Shown here piece by piece: positions 18,693 through 27,275 of a stretch of 64,000 bases of DNA (positions are counted from its first letter, which is position 1; each line of letters opens with the position of its first letter). Position numbers and translations under genes: made by a program. The DNA lies in assembly GCF_015234305.1 (NCBI RefSeq), contig NZ_JADGMI010000003.1:62001-126000 (forward strand). Direction: 5' to 3'. The stretch is from Superficieibacter sp. 1612_C1. GTDB lineage: Bacteria > Pseudomonadota > Gammaproteobacteria > Enterobacterales > Enterobacteriaceae. The notes below the pieces were generated by a model. The model searched no databases. It was not told the origin of the DNA and worked only from the letters and a program-made list of their open reading frames with translations.

Positions 18693-19022
18693 ATGCGACA
18701 AGTGACAGAGTTTATGCCTGATATTGATTTGAATGACGTGATTAAGGCGCTGGGAAACCCTGTTAGAAGAAAAATTCTGCATATGCTCAAGGAACCGAAA
18801 ATACACTTCCATCAGCCTTATGCTGATGCGGACGAGTTCGGTGTGTGTGTCAGTATCATTCAGGAAAAGGTCGGGCTCTCACAGTCTACCGTTTCTCTTT
18901 ACCTCTCAGCTCTTCAACGGGCACAACTTGTTACTTCTCAGCGCATCGGTCCCTGGACGTACTACAAACGTGACAATGATAAAATAAGGGTTGTTCTTGA
19001 GTTGCTGAAAAATACAATCTGA
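18693..19022 (+). CDS. ArsR-type winged-helix regulator
   Basis: This 109-aa protein (102 aa from the alternative ATG at 18714) is a winged-helix repressor of the ArsR group: DVIKALGNPVRRKILHMLKEP (about 15-35), a recognition helix in VGLSQSTVSLYLSALQRAQLV and a wing at TSQRIGPWTYYKRD. It has no metal-binding CxC motif; only one Cys (in FGVCVSI) is seen, so a thiol or small-molecule switch is possible. It lies 74 bp after the OYE gene on the same strand, with a 25-bp palindrome between. Autoregulation and control of the OYE gene are plausible but inferred. Confidence 0.83.
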   Translation: MRQVTEFMPDIDLNDVIKALGNPVRRKILHMLKEPKIHFHQPYADADEFGVCVSIIQEKVGLSQSTVSLYLSALQRAQLVTSQRIGPWTYYKRDNDKIRVVLELLKNTI

Positions 19023-19553
19023 TACAGGACTGAGCACATTCAGTGTAACAGTACCGGGGGTTCGTACTTGCGATCCCGGCAGGCATTCCATGAAAGCGCA
19101 CTAATTCCTCAATATCAGGCTGCAGACCGGTCATAAGAGGCTAATAGTTTTGCAAAATATCCACCAGTTTGGGTCAAATCACTCTGTCGGTTGGTGTGCA
19201 TACTCGGTGCAAGGACCTGCAGATATTTAAGATGGCGGATAGCTTGTTACAGTGCCGCTGATGACATTCCGACCCTGTTGCCGTCCGGGTAAGATAATAC
19301 CTCTGACAGCGGTCATAAAAGCCCAACATAATTGTCTTTCGAGCCATATATTAATCGCTCATCGCGCTCTCTTTTTCGAAGAGGTGTCACTTAATCATGA
19401 TCGGTCAGTACAAAAAGACAGTGCTTTTCCAAATTCCGGACGGTTGTATGCGAAAACGGTGAAGCTCAACAAATGGTGTCATCGCTGTGCAATGCTCTGC
19501 GGGCTCATTCTTTCAGTTAACTGTTTGGTTACAGCTTCAATGAAGTATTTCAG
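19023..19553. other. Island DNA without a recognisable gene
   Basis: No convincing coding region on either strand in these 531 bp. An open frame at 19252-19557 has many Cys and His residues but no family resemblance and no good start signal. The right end joins a truncated IS3-family element. Confidence 0.5.
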
Positions 19554-19978
19554 TTAATTCACAGCGAGGGTTTGAGGAAACCACGCTGTGATTACCCAAC
19601 GCTCATCCGGAGCATCCGGATTGAACTGTCGCTGGAGCTTGTTGGGCGACACGATACTGGCCTCGCCTTTACATGCCCTCGGGCTCCGGTATCCGACCTG
19701 AGCCTTTATCCCGACACGTTTCATCAGTCGCCAGACTCTGTTCACTCCGCACTGTTGCCCGCTGTCCCGCAGATCCAGATGGATTTTGCGATAACCATAG
19801 ACGCATCCCGATTCCAGCCAGAACTGTTTAATCTGTCCTGTCAGTCTCAGGTCTGCCTGATGGCGTTGTGAATGCGGCTGCTGAAGCCAGGCGTAAAAAC
19901 CACTGGGATGTTCATCCAGCACCCGACAGAGCAGGCGAACAGGCCAGCAATAGGTGTTGTCACGAATAAAGGCGTACC
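19554..19978 (-). pseudogene. IS3-family OrfB, truncated before the catalytic domain
   Basis: The frame carries the N-terminal region of an IS3-family OrfB: FYAWLQQPHSQRHQADLRL, then CVYGYRKIHLDLRDSGQQCG, NRVWRLMKRVGIKAQ and PDERWV. At that point relatives continue with TDITYIRT, the first catalytic Asp. Here the sequence changes to ITAWFPQTLAVN and stops at 19554. None of the three catalytic acids is retained, so it is non-functional. Confidence 0.85.
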
Positions 19979-20257
19979 TCAGTCGGACAGCTTTGCGAAG
20001 TACGCCGCGGCTTTTTTTAATATGTCCCGTTCGTCGGTAACCCGCTTCAGCTCTTTCTGAAGACGGCGGATCTCGGCCTGAGCATCTGACTGTTCTTTAT
20101 TAGTGGAAGAATCCGGACCGTAGTTCTTTATCCAGGCGTAAAGGCTGTGGGTGGTGATATCGAGACGCGTTGCAACGCTGGCAACAGAATAACCGCGATC
20201 AACAACCTGTTTGACTGCTTCAATTTTAAACTCTTCAGGATAACGCTTACCGCTCAT
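19979..20257 (-). CDS. IS3-family transposase OrfA
   Basis: OrfA (92 aa from the ATG at 20257; a GTG two codons upstream is less likely) holds an HTH_Tnp_1-type helix-turn-helix (YPEEFKIEAVKQVVDRGYSV, then VATRLDITTHSLYAWIKNYG) and a coiled-coil segment ending DILKKAAAYFAKLSD. An A7G slippery run in the codons for ILKKAA is the usual site of the -1 frameshift that makes OrfAB. The gene itself is intact, but its partner orfB is truncated. A role is unlikely beyond possible binding to related IS ends. Confidence 0.88.
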   Translation of the reverse strand: MSGKRYPEEFKIEAVKQVVDRGYSVASVATRLDITTHSLYAWIKNYGPDSSTNKEQSDAQAEIRRLQKELKRVTDERDILKKAAAYFAKLSD

Positions 20258-20347
20258 GGGCACCTCTCTTTAAGTCATCTTAAATGACTCTGAGGTGTCT
20301 GTTAAACCTGTGGCGATTCACCTCGCGTCCTTCCGTTCAGTATAGCC

Positions 20348-20776
20348 TCAGTCCCTGACACCACCCGAGAACGGAATGACGTCCCCTTTCTCCCTCCCGG
20401 TGTTGCGTTCAAGCTCCCTGACATACTGCTGTAAAAGTATAAGGTTATGTAACAGCTCTACATTTTCAGCCATCATCTTTTTGATTTCTTCCCTCAGCTC
20501 ATTTCTCTGACGGCGATACTTTTCTTTCAGCTTGATCTGCTGCTCAATGCCCTGCTCATCAACCGGCGCGGTGCCCTGGCACGTTTTTTTCAGACTGCGG
20601 ATAGCCTCCCTGACCTGCCTGTACTCAGGACAGTTATAATTCAGGGTGCCGTTTGCCAGCCCCGCTCGTTTTTCCACAGCATACTGGCTGATACGCTCCC
20701 CTGATAACATCAGTTCCCTCAGGGCCTGCTCTGCTCTTGCCTGTGTTTTTTTAACCCCCGACTGTTCGTTCGTCAT
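20348..20776 (-). CDS. Small HTH/coiled-coil accessory protein of the recombinase operon (GinD-like)
   Basis: The 142-aa protein has an N-terminal helix-turn-helix-like part (ALRELMLSGERISQYAVEKRAGLANGTLNY, about 18-47) and a long charged helix predicted as coiled coil (IKLKEKYRRQRNELREEI..., about 80-128). This plan is that of TnpC of Tn554-type elements and of GinD of GInt islands, DNA-binding helpers that accompany large tyrosine recombinases. It is the last gene of the minus-strand operon, starting 3 bp after the stop of the 705-aa gene. Identification rests on gene order, size and fold hints. Confidence 0.72.
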   Translation of the reverse strand: MTNEQSGVKKTQARAEQALRELMLSGERISQYAVEKRAGLANGTLNYNCPEYRQVREAIRSLKKTCQGTAPVDEQGIEQQIKLKEKYRRQRNELREEIKKMMAENVELLHNLILLQQYVRELERNTGREKGDVIPFSGGVRD

Positions 20777-20779
20777 GCT

Positions 20780-22897
20780 CTATTCATCCTTTTCAAAAAA
20801 ACGGACAGCATCTGCATAAAAATCTCTCTCAAGCATCAGAAAATCCCTGTCAGCCTGAGGAGCATTATTTCGCACGGCAATCTCCAGAAGGTTGTCATAA
20901 TGAGCCATCCTGCGTTTCCACACGGGAACAGAATCAGCTCCGGCCAGCATGTTCTCACATCCCGGATTGCAGGACGCTGACTGAACAACCGCCTTAAACT
21001 CGCAGTCATGGCCATTCATGCAATAAAAACCGTTTCCAAGAGATACCAGTTTTTGCCCGCCTCGTTTAGCCATGCTCATCGCTTTTTTCAGTGTAGGAAA
21101 CGTCATCTGATGTAAGTGCCCACCTCTCTGGGACATCAGTAACTTCCCGCCTTCGCCATAAAGCAGGCCTTCATGCTGATAAGAAACAGCCCTGGAAGCT
21201 GAGAGTTCGGTATCAACCCTCTCAATCTCGGCAGCGAATGCCTGAGGGATCGCCCGGCTAAAATGCGAAGCGTTGAGTGCACCGGACATATACCACTCCG
21301 TCATGCCTCTGATTAAGTGCTTAAACTGCCGGATAAGATCATTAGTAGAAATCAGATCAAGACGCCTGAGGTGTACAGCAAGTGAACGGCGAAACTGATG
21401 GGTTCGCAATGGCCAGAAAGCCCCCTCCCGAATCTCCATCGCAACGCGTTCATCATCACGTATGTTTGGATTTAAAAGCCTGAACTCATCAATATGGTCA
21501 CGTCGGATGAACAGATGGTGTCTTTTCACAAATTTCTTTGCCCACTCAGTCTGGCGCTGCGTCCCCATAAAAGAGAGTTTTTGCTCCGAGAACCACGACC
21601 TGATATTTAAAGACAATGGAACATTGTCCAGCGTCTTCCCGTCCAGGCCTGTCATGATTTGATTAATTCTGCGTAAATGCTGAAAAGGCTTTTCCACATA
21701 GCGACAAACAACCCAGTCTTCGTGACTTCCACCTTCCGGGGCGAACTTATGCAACACCGAACGAAGTCCCAGGATATCACCATCATAAATCAGTGAACCG
21801 TGCATCACGCCAAGCACTTCGCTGTGTCTCATCCCCGACATGGCCTGTATCACATTCATGACTTTTAACGTCAGCTCAAAATGCCAGGTGTTCAGCTTTA
21901 TGTGATCAACGCCAATAAAATCAGATCTCCAGCGCTTATTTTTATGTACCGAGAACCAGCCCTGCATCCCGGGGCCAAGTGTCGCGAAAAGCGCCCGAAT
22001 TTCCCCGGCAACAATATTGTAGTAATACGCGGCCCGGTAATCCGGTATGCTTTTTGCTGTCCCTCTTTTACGGGCTTCCAGCATCGACGTATAGTAAGGC
22101 GAATCATAAAAACCGTTTATGATAGCGCACAGCCGGGAAAACCCGTCAAAATCGAAATCACTGATTTCAGCATCCAGTTCAGTAATCAGCCCTTCCCAGA
22201 CAGACATCATAAGACTGAAAGGCATACAATATGTCTGGTTTGAATCATCCACACTGTTGTAACTGTCGAAGCTAATATCAGGAAAGTAACCGTATTTTCG
22301 AAGACGGGTATGACCTGTCAGCGAGATATCCGCCAGGTCCATAAAGTAATTACGTAATGTTCTTTCAGAACGCTTCCTGCCGTGCTCATCCTCCTCCTTC
22401 ATCTTTACAATGAAAGCATTCCGGACAAGCGGAAAACGAAGCTGAAACAGACTGCGATACCCCATAGACTCAATAATACGGGCTCCCGCCACAATGTTTG
22501 CACATTTCCGGATCAGGGACTGCGTCTTCGCGGTCCTGCCGACAATCCAGAGCAGGCTGGCTGAGATGATTTTGGCTTCAAGACGCAGTTCAGGATCCCG
22601 TATGCCTGAAAAATTAACGGTTCTTAACGTTTCACCAATATGGGTTCTGACATAGCGATTGGTCCAGACATCATCCCTGAAATAAATATTCAGCGTCTCC
22701 TCATTGATAAAACGCATATCATGTTCATCTGAGCTGGCGATAACCAGGCAGTTATTCAGACGTTCAAAGCTTTTGTTTTCTAGTGCCTCACAGATGATAT
22801 CCTCAGTCGGAAACTCATCCCCTGAACGAAGCGGCGTTCCGGCAGGAAACTCCGCCATTCGACTACGGCTTACCTCTTTTTTCTTCAAATCTGCCAT
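20780..22897 (-). CDS. Large tyrosine-recombinase-like protein (GinC-like)
   Basis: The 705-aa protein has a long N-terminal region and a C-terminal half with tyrosine-recombinase hallmarks: Arg box AMSGMRHSEVLGV (about 356-368), H-x-x-R box RTHQFRRSLAV and a plausible nucleophile in GMTEWYMSGA. A cysteine/histidine cluster near the C-terminus (CMNGHDC, then CNPGC) may bind zinc. It overlaps the upstream recombinase gene by 13 bp and is followed 3 bp later by the small coiled-coil gene, so the four are translated as one unit. In GInt islands GinC is one of the proteins reported as necessary for integration and excision. Confidence 0.78.
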   Translation of the reverse strand: MADLKKKEVSRSRMAEFPAGTPLRSGDEFPTEDIICEALENKSFERLNNCLVIASSDEHDMRFINEETLNIYFRDDVWTNRYVRTHIGETLRTVNFSGIRDPELRLEAKIISASLLWIVGRTAKTQSLIRKCANIVAGARIIESMGYRSLFQLRFPLVRNAFIVKMKEEDEHGRKRSERTLRNYFMDLADISLTGHTRLRKYGYFPDISFDSYNSVDDSNQTYCMPFSLMMSVWEGLITELDAEISDFDFDGFSRLCAIINGFYDSPYYTSMLEARKRGTAKSIPDYRAAYYYNIVAGEIRALFATLGPGMQGWFSVHKNKRWRSDFIGVDHIKLNTWHFELTLKVMNVIQAMSGMRHSEVLGVMHGSLIYDGDILGLRSVLHKFAPEGGSHEDWVVCRYVEKPFQHLRRINQIMTGLDGKTLDNVPLSLNIRSWFSEQKLSFMGTQRQTEWAKKFVKRHHLFIRRDHIDEFRLLNPNIRDDERVAMEIREGAFWPLRTHQFRRSLAVHLRRLDLISTNDLIRQFKHLIRGMTEWYMSGALNASHFSRAIPQAFAAEIERVDTELSASRAVSYQHEGLLYGEGGKLLMSQRGGHLHQMTFPTLKKAMSMAKRGGQKLVSLGNGFYCMNGHDCEFKAVVQSASCNPGCENMLAGADSVPVWKRRMAHYDNLLEIAVRNNAPQADRDFLMLERDFYADAVRFFEKDE

Positions 22898-24663
22898 ACC
22901 GGAGCCACACCTTCTCGCTGAAGTTTAACGCGCGCTTTTTTCAGGGTCGCCTCATCTACCAGCCCAAGCCGTAAATCAATCTTCAGGAGTAACGTTTCAT
23001 AACGCTCCACAGCATTGACCGAACCGATGTACAACGGTTTTCCATACTCGATAGCATGCCTGAATGACAGCAGGAGCCATACAGACTCCAGCGTTTCCAC
23101 AACGCAACTTTTTGAACATTCGACACAATGAGAAAAATCCGCACAAGCCTTTGGTGTCCGGCCAAATCGTTTTTGCTTTTTTATAAAGCGCAATTCAATA
23201 TCTGTAGGCGGCTCCTGCGATCGACATCCCAGGCCATTCAATAAAAGATCCACACCCTCATCGCTTCCACGCAGATCGATCCCCAGCTCATCAGCAACTT
23301 TTACCCGCTCGGATAACGCACGTGTCGCAATCCCCTGATTCATAAGCGTATCAAGTGCAGCACTGAAGTTTTCCTTCGCCCCCTGTGGGTTACCTGCAGC
23401 ATAATTCCGCCTGTAAGTGCCCCAGTTATGCTGTGCTTTTTCCGCCGTAATCAGACCATTCTTTAATGTTCTGTCCGTATACTGCTCAGACGTTTTGCGC
23501 AAGCCAGAAACGGTAATTGATGGAAGCGAGGGATTAAGCTGCCGCATCGTGGCCCACGCCCCCTCAGAGTTAGAAAATTTAGTCAGATGACTGGGATTAA
23601 GAGAATAAAGCTTACGGAATTTCACCTGCGGCTCACTCAGAAACAGCGCCTGTACCGGAGGGAAGTTATCTGCGGAAACCAGATAGTTAACGATGTCGTC
23701 CCTGAGCCTGATAAAAGACAGAAACCAGTAATAGCCCGCACGTTTGGTCACATACTCCGATTTACCTATCGTCAGACGTATATACTTATTCGCTCTCCCC
23801 TTATAAACATAATCAGTGCTGATACCCTTTTCATCCAGATGTATATCATCCCGCGTCAGACCCAGAACCTGAGAGGTGTTTCCCCATGTGTGGTAACAGA
23901 ACAGAAAAAAAGAAGTAAGAAAGTAATTTTCCAGAACGTCCCTGATGATGATCTCTGCCCTGCTGACCCCGTTCTCTCCCGGATACCGGAAATACGCTTC
24001 ATAAACAGGTGCCAGCAAAGACGGTGAGAAATGCCGCACCCCTTTTTCCGATTTAGCGATATGCTCCCGGATACATCCCGCAAGGAACTCATTCATGGAT
24101 GACAACTGCCTCAGGATCTCGGAAAGTTCATTCCTGGTATAGCTATCCCTTCCCTGCTGCTGATACGTTCCTTTCGGTAAGAATTCATATTCATACCGCC
24201 TCTGAATCTGCCCGCCCGTAAGCAAAAACCGGTTGACCACGGACAAGTAGTGTCTTGCCATCCTGACTGAAATTTTTCGCCGACGAATATCGTTCATGAG
24301 ATGTTTAATATACATTTCAACGCCTTCAGCCGTGCCATAGTCATACTGATTGACTGACTGCCATATAAAAAACATATTGAGATAACGGAAAATGGTTAAC
24401 CTTCCGGCGGGACGGTAAGACAGAAGAAATCGTTTCAGAGAGGCAATAAAATCGCGTTTTTCAGGGCGGGCAAGATGCGAATGTTCACTAAACCATCCGG
24501 GGAGCAACACATAATCTGAAAAATGAGCCTGAAGATAAACGTCAAGTAAATAATATCGGTTCAGATCCCGCTGAGTGATGTGTCCGCTGACCGTCTCCCA
24601 TGACAGCACATTTTCGGCCATCCACGTTATCTGCGTTTCACTCCGGCTCATATATGGCTCCAT
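22885..24663 (-). CDS. Large tyrosine-recombinase-like protein, degenerate boxes (GinB-like)
   Basis: The 592-aa protein (ATG 24663; a TTG seven codons upstream is less likely) has a recombinase-like core. The segment WGNTSQVLGLTRDDI aligns with the usual Arg box but shows Asn where Arg is expected. SGLRKTSEQY resembles the H-x-x-R box without the His, and HNWGTYRRNYAAGN lies where the GH...Y segment would be. A C-terminal Cys cluster (CADFSHCVECSKSC) may bind metal. The changed residues suggest a structural or regulatory subunit rather than a full catalyst, though distant homology makes this uncertain. Start and stop overlap both neighbours, so expression is coupled. Confidence 0.72.
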   Translation of the reverse strand: MEPYMSRSETQITWMAENVLSWETVSGHITQRDLNRYYLLDVYLQAHFSDYVLLPGWFSEHSHLARPEKRDFIASLKRFLLSYRPAGRLTIFRYLNMFFIWQSVNQYDYGTAEGVEMYIKHLMNDIRRRKISVRMARHYLSVVNRFLLTGGQIQRRYEYEFLPKGTYQQQGRDSYTRNELSEILRQLSSMNEFLAGCIREHIAKSEKGVRHFSPSLLAPVYEAYFRYPGENGVSRAEIIIRDVLENYFLTSFFLFCYHTWGNTSQVLGLTRDDIHLDEKGISTDYVYKGRANKYIRLTIGKSEYVTKRAGYYWFLSFIRLRDDIVNYLVSADNFPPVQALFLSEPQVKFRKLYSLNPSHLTKFSNSEGAWATMRQLNPSLPSITVSGLRKTSEQYTDRTLKNGLITAEKAQHNWGTYRRNYAAGNPQGAKENFSAALDTLMNQGIATRALSERVKVADELGIDLRGSDEGVDLLLNGLGCRSQEPPTDIELRFIKKQKRFGRTPKACADFSHCVECSKSCVVETLESVWLLLSFRHAIEYGKPLYIGSVNAVERYETLLLKIDLRLGLVDEATLKKARVKLQREGVAPVWQI

Positions 24664-25885
24664 CGCGACCTGCAGCACCGTCAATCAATGCGTCCATGAC
24701 CCCGGCGACTGCATCAGAAATCTGGTTTTGCTGAAGAAAGACGATGTATTTCATCGTCGTATTTTCGCTTTTATGGCCCATCCAGTATTTTACTGTACCC
24801 AGCGCATTTGCGGCCTGATCGGGATAGCAACTCAGTGCCGAGCGTAAAAAATGGGTCGCAAACGTTGCCCGCAAATCATGGGGTTTATGTCTGAACACAT
24901 TTCCCGGAGCAGACCGGGCCAGGCGATGGCGAAAACTGTACCAGCGGGAGTAAAAGGCTTTTTCAGACATCCGTTTCCCGTTTGCCATTAAAAATAAAGG
25001 CTCGTGCCGCCCTTCCCCACCCTGTCGTGCACGCCATTTTTGGATCTTCTTTTCATACTCCTCATCCGCCAGATAATCCAGAACCTGCTCGTACAATCGT
25101 CTGGTGATGAAGAGTTCTCGCGTCATCCCAAACTTCGTATGAACTCCGCATCTCGGACCAATATGAAGCCCCCTGATGGTCAACTCAGATACAGGGACAC
25201 TGGCAAGGTACTCTTCAGTAAAGAGTGACGACGGCAGGGTCAGCATTTCATCCAGCCGTAACCCACAATTTTTCATCAGCACAATCATTAAACTGAACAA
25301 CCCGGACTCAGATTTCAGTGCCTCATCCAGGATATGAACCTCTGCATCATTCAGTGGGTTGATTGTCCTTTTTGTTGTGCTGGTTATCCTGATGGCAAGA
25401 TCCGAACTTATCACCTTGCGTCGCCCGTCAACGACTTTTTCGACCAACGTAAAAAATGAGCTGGCAGCCAGCTCACCACACTTGCCCAGAAATACGTAAA
25501 ACCGTCGGATAACGCTGATGTACACCGCCGCGGTGGATGAGGCGATGCGCCCCTGCCTTACGGCCCCCAGAAGATACTCCCTGAAGCCATATGTAGGGCT
25601 TTGGTATTTCAACGTTCCCGGGGTGAAAGGGTCAAGTCCGTTATCCTCCAGCCACCTTATCCAGCGTAAAAATGCCCGGGCTAAAGGCTTTAAATCCCTG
25701 GCCTGCAGGATAGCTTTATCCATAAGATAAAAGTGTACATATCGGCTCAGTTTTCGATTCTGGATGCCGCTAATATAAGGTATTTCAGCATACAGAAATC
25801 CGGGTTCAAATTTCAGTTTCGGCTCTGTTGCATCCAGTTTGCTGACACGCCCATAACGCGCATGAATGTTAGTGATTATCCTCAC
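24638..25885 (-). CDS. Tyrosine recombinase/integrase (GinA-like)
   Basis: The 415-aa protein is a canonical phage-type integrase. It has an N-terminal SAM-like core-binding domain (LARAFLRWIRWLEDNGLDPF, about 67-86). The catalytic domain shows Arg I in MKNCGLRLDEMLTL, HDLRATFATHFL (His-x-x-Arg), and WMGHKSENTTMKYIVF carrying the second His and the Tyr nucleophile. No ATG gives this length; the frame opens with GTG at 25885. It heads the minus-strand four-gene operon, nearest to the ygiQ junction about 1.4 kb away. It is probably the main catalyst of island integration and excision. Confidence 0.88.
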   Translation of the reverse strand: MRIITNIHARYGRVSKLDATEPKLKFEPGFLYAEIPYISGIQNRKLSRYVHFYLMDKAILQARDLKPLARAFLRWIRWLEDNGLDPFTPGTLKYQSPTYGFREYLLGAVRQGRIASSTAAVYISVIRRFYVFLGKCGELAASSFFTLVEKVVDGRRKVISSDLAIRITSTTKRTINPLNDAEVHILDEALKSESGLFSLMIVLMKNCGLRLDEMLTLPSSLFTEEYLASVPVSELTIRGLHIGPRCGVHTKFGMTRELFITRRLYEQVLDYLADEEYEKKIQKWRARQGGEGRHEPLFLMANGKRMSEKAFYSRWYSFRHRLARSAPGNVFRHKPHDLRATFATHFLRSALSCYPDQAANALGTVKYWMGHKSENTTMKYIVFLQQNQISDAVAGVMDALIDGAAGRDGAIYEPE

Positions 25886-26498
25886 AGTCTGTCGCCCTGA
25901 AACGCCACCTCATGCCTACACTATAAATCCGGAAGAAGAAAAAACAAACAACCAGGTTGCCGGGAGTGAATATGCAAATCAGGAGGAAAGTAAAAGATGT
26001 AACGACACCATCACGATGCAATACATTGACCTCAACACGTTACCCGGACCATACGTGATAAACATCACAAATCCTTTGAGTGAAGAACTTAAGATGTGAT
26101 TTTCATTTCCCGGCACAAACCGTGCCCTTAAAAAACAGGCAACGGATACATCTTAATGCCAGAAGTAAACCTTAATTGATTGAATACAGCCTGAGTCCAT
26201 TGCAAAAATAACACACAGGGTAAATTCGCATATACAGAACCCAACGAAAAGCAAAAGAAACCTGTAACACATTTCGTTTACCTGTCACTTTCAATTGTAA
26301 AAGCCAGCAGAAAAAGCGCATATAACTATATTTATCCCTGCGGGGACTTTTGTTTGTGCTATATATTTTTTACAGAGAACCGCAACGCGTCCAAACACAA
26401 GAATATATTTACCTCTGGAAAATGGTCTGACTCCCTTTCACGTGGTTGTAGTGACCTGTTCTGTGATTCATGTAATGTCTTTTCTGGATGAGGAAAAT
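25886..26498. other. AT-rich gap between the recombinase operon and the last island gene
   Basis: About 610 bp with no convincing gene. A 77-codon frame at 25866-26099 overlaps the integrase start and has no recognisable features. This gap separates divergent genes, so it must hold the promoter of the recombinase operon (reading left) and that of the 211-aa gene (reading right). Recombinase binding sites could also lie here, but I cannot identify them. Confidence 0.5.
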
Positions 26499-27134
26499 AT
26501 GTCATCACTGATATTTTATACAGACGAAGCACAAGCACTGATTGTAACAGATACCCTTGCCGTCACCGATAATGGGGAGCCGTTATCTTTTGTTTCCAAA
26601 GCAGGTTACATCCCCCAGCTAAGAACCATCATAGCAGGTACGGGGGCAGGTGGATTTTCTAACACCTGGTTGCTTGAAGCATCAACCAGAATGGTCGTAT
26701 CAGGTATACAAAATCTCAATTATCATACATCGGCCTGTCTAAGGAGGCTGTGGAAACAATACAAGCATGACCATGCAATTCCCTCTTCTTCAACGGTGAC
26801 AACCAGTGTTTATCAGTTCGCAATTTGCGAGGAAACAGGAAATATCGTTTCGTTCGCCTATCGCTCAGTCCATGATTTCGAATCAGAGCAATTACAATAC
26901 GGAACAGGAGTAAAACCTGAGTGCCAAATCCTGGATGGGGATTTGTTGCAGACAATTCCTGTAATGATGAATGAACAAAGGGCTATACAGGCGACATACT
27001 CACACCCGGAACGGATCCATATTGGCGGTGAGATGATTGCGCATTATCTGACATCATCTATGTATCAATGCTTTAAGATTGGGGAATTTGAGGATTTCAG
27101 AACTCAGGGAGAGTATATATTGAGCAGGATTTAG
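26499..27134 (+). CDS. Protein of unknown function, possible Ntn-hydrolase (HslV-like) fold
   Basis: The 211-aa product starts at 26499 after GATGAGGAAA; an upstream ATG at 26442 adds residues without a ribosome-binding site. I do not recognise the family. The N-terminal 55 residues read strand-D-T-strand (ALIVTDTLAV), then a Lys (FVSKAGYIPQ), then IIAGTGAGGFSNTW. This order is like the proteasome/HslV Ntn-hydrolase core (D-x-x-A, K, AG-x-GG). The expected N-terminal Thr or Ser nucleophile is not obvious, though Ser2 and Ser3 follow Met. It sits between the recombinase operon and the island edge. Confidence 0.6.
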   Translation: MSSLIFYTDEAQALIVTDTLAVTDNGEPLSFVSKAGYIPQLRTIIAGTGAGGFSNTWLLEASTRMVVSGIQNLNYHTSACLRRLWKQYKHDHAIPSSSTVTTSVYQFAICEETGNIVSFAYRSVHDFESEQLQYGTGVKPECQILDGDLLQTIPVMMNEQRAIQATYSHPERIHIGGEMIAHYLTSSMYQCFKIGEFEDFRTQGEYILSRI

Positions 27135-27235
27135 GCAAAACGCGGTTCAGATAAAGTGCTTTTAACAGGCTTGCTGAACATTAAAAGGATATCTCTCAAT
27201 TACGATGAATAGCTTGAATTCTAAAAATAGAAAAG

Positions 27236-27250
27236 TAGAGTTTAACTCTA
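27236..27250. repeat. Palindrome near the island right end
   Basis: TAGAGTT-T-AACTCTA is a 15-bp perfect palindrome lying 20 bp inside the island edge in ygiQ. Position and symmetry make it a candidate recombinase-binding arm or core site. Confidence 0.5.
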
Positions 27251-27275
27251 AATACATAAAAACAAGAGTAAACGA
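27251..27275. other. Island-chromosome junction inside ygiQ (right attachment side)
   Basis: Reading ygiQ on the minus strand, the sequence follows the gene through the codons for RGCFGGCSF and then switches to AT-rich island DNA at about 27271. Relatives continue with CSITEHEGRII. The exact crossover base cannot be fixed without the left junction or an empty-site sequence. Confidence 0.75.

Larger units (their letters stand above)
19554..20320 (-). mobile_element. Truncated IS3-family element
   Basis: The outer end at 20320 reads TGAATCGCCACAGGTTTAAC on the minus strand, sharing TGAATCGCCAC with the isolated end at 4084. It is followed by an intact orfA and the N-terminal part of orfB. The catalytic part of orfB and the other terminus are gone, so the element is defective. 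It lies between the stress cargo and the recombinase genes. Confidence 0.85.

Noticed and set aside
25866..26099. 77-codon open frame beside the integrase start
   Set aside because: It overlaps the integrase N-terminus on the opposite strand and lacks any family hint.
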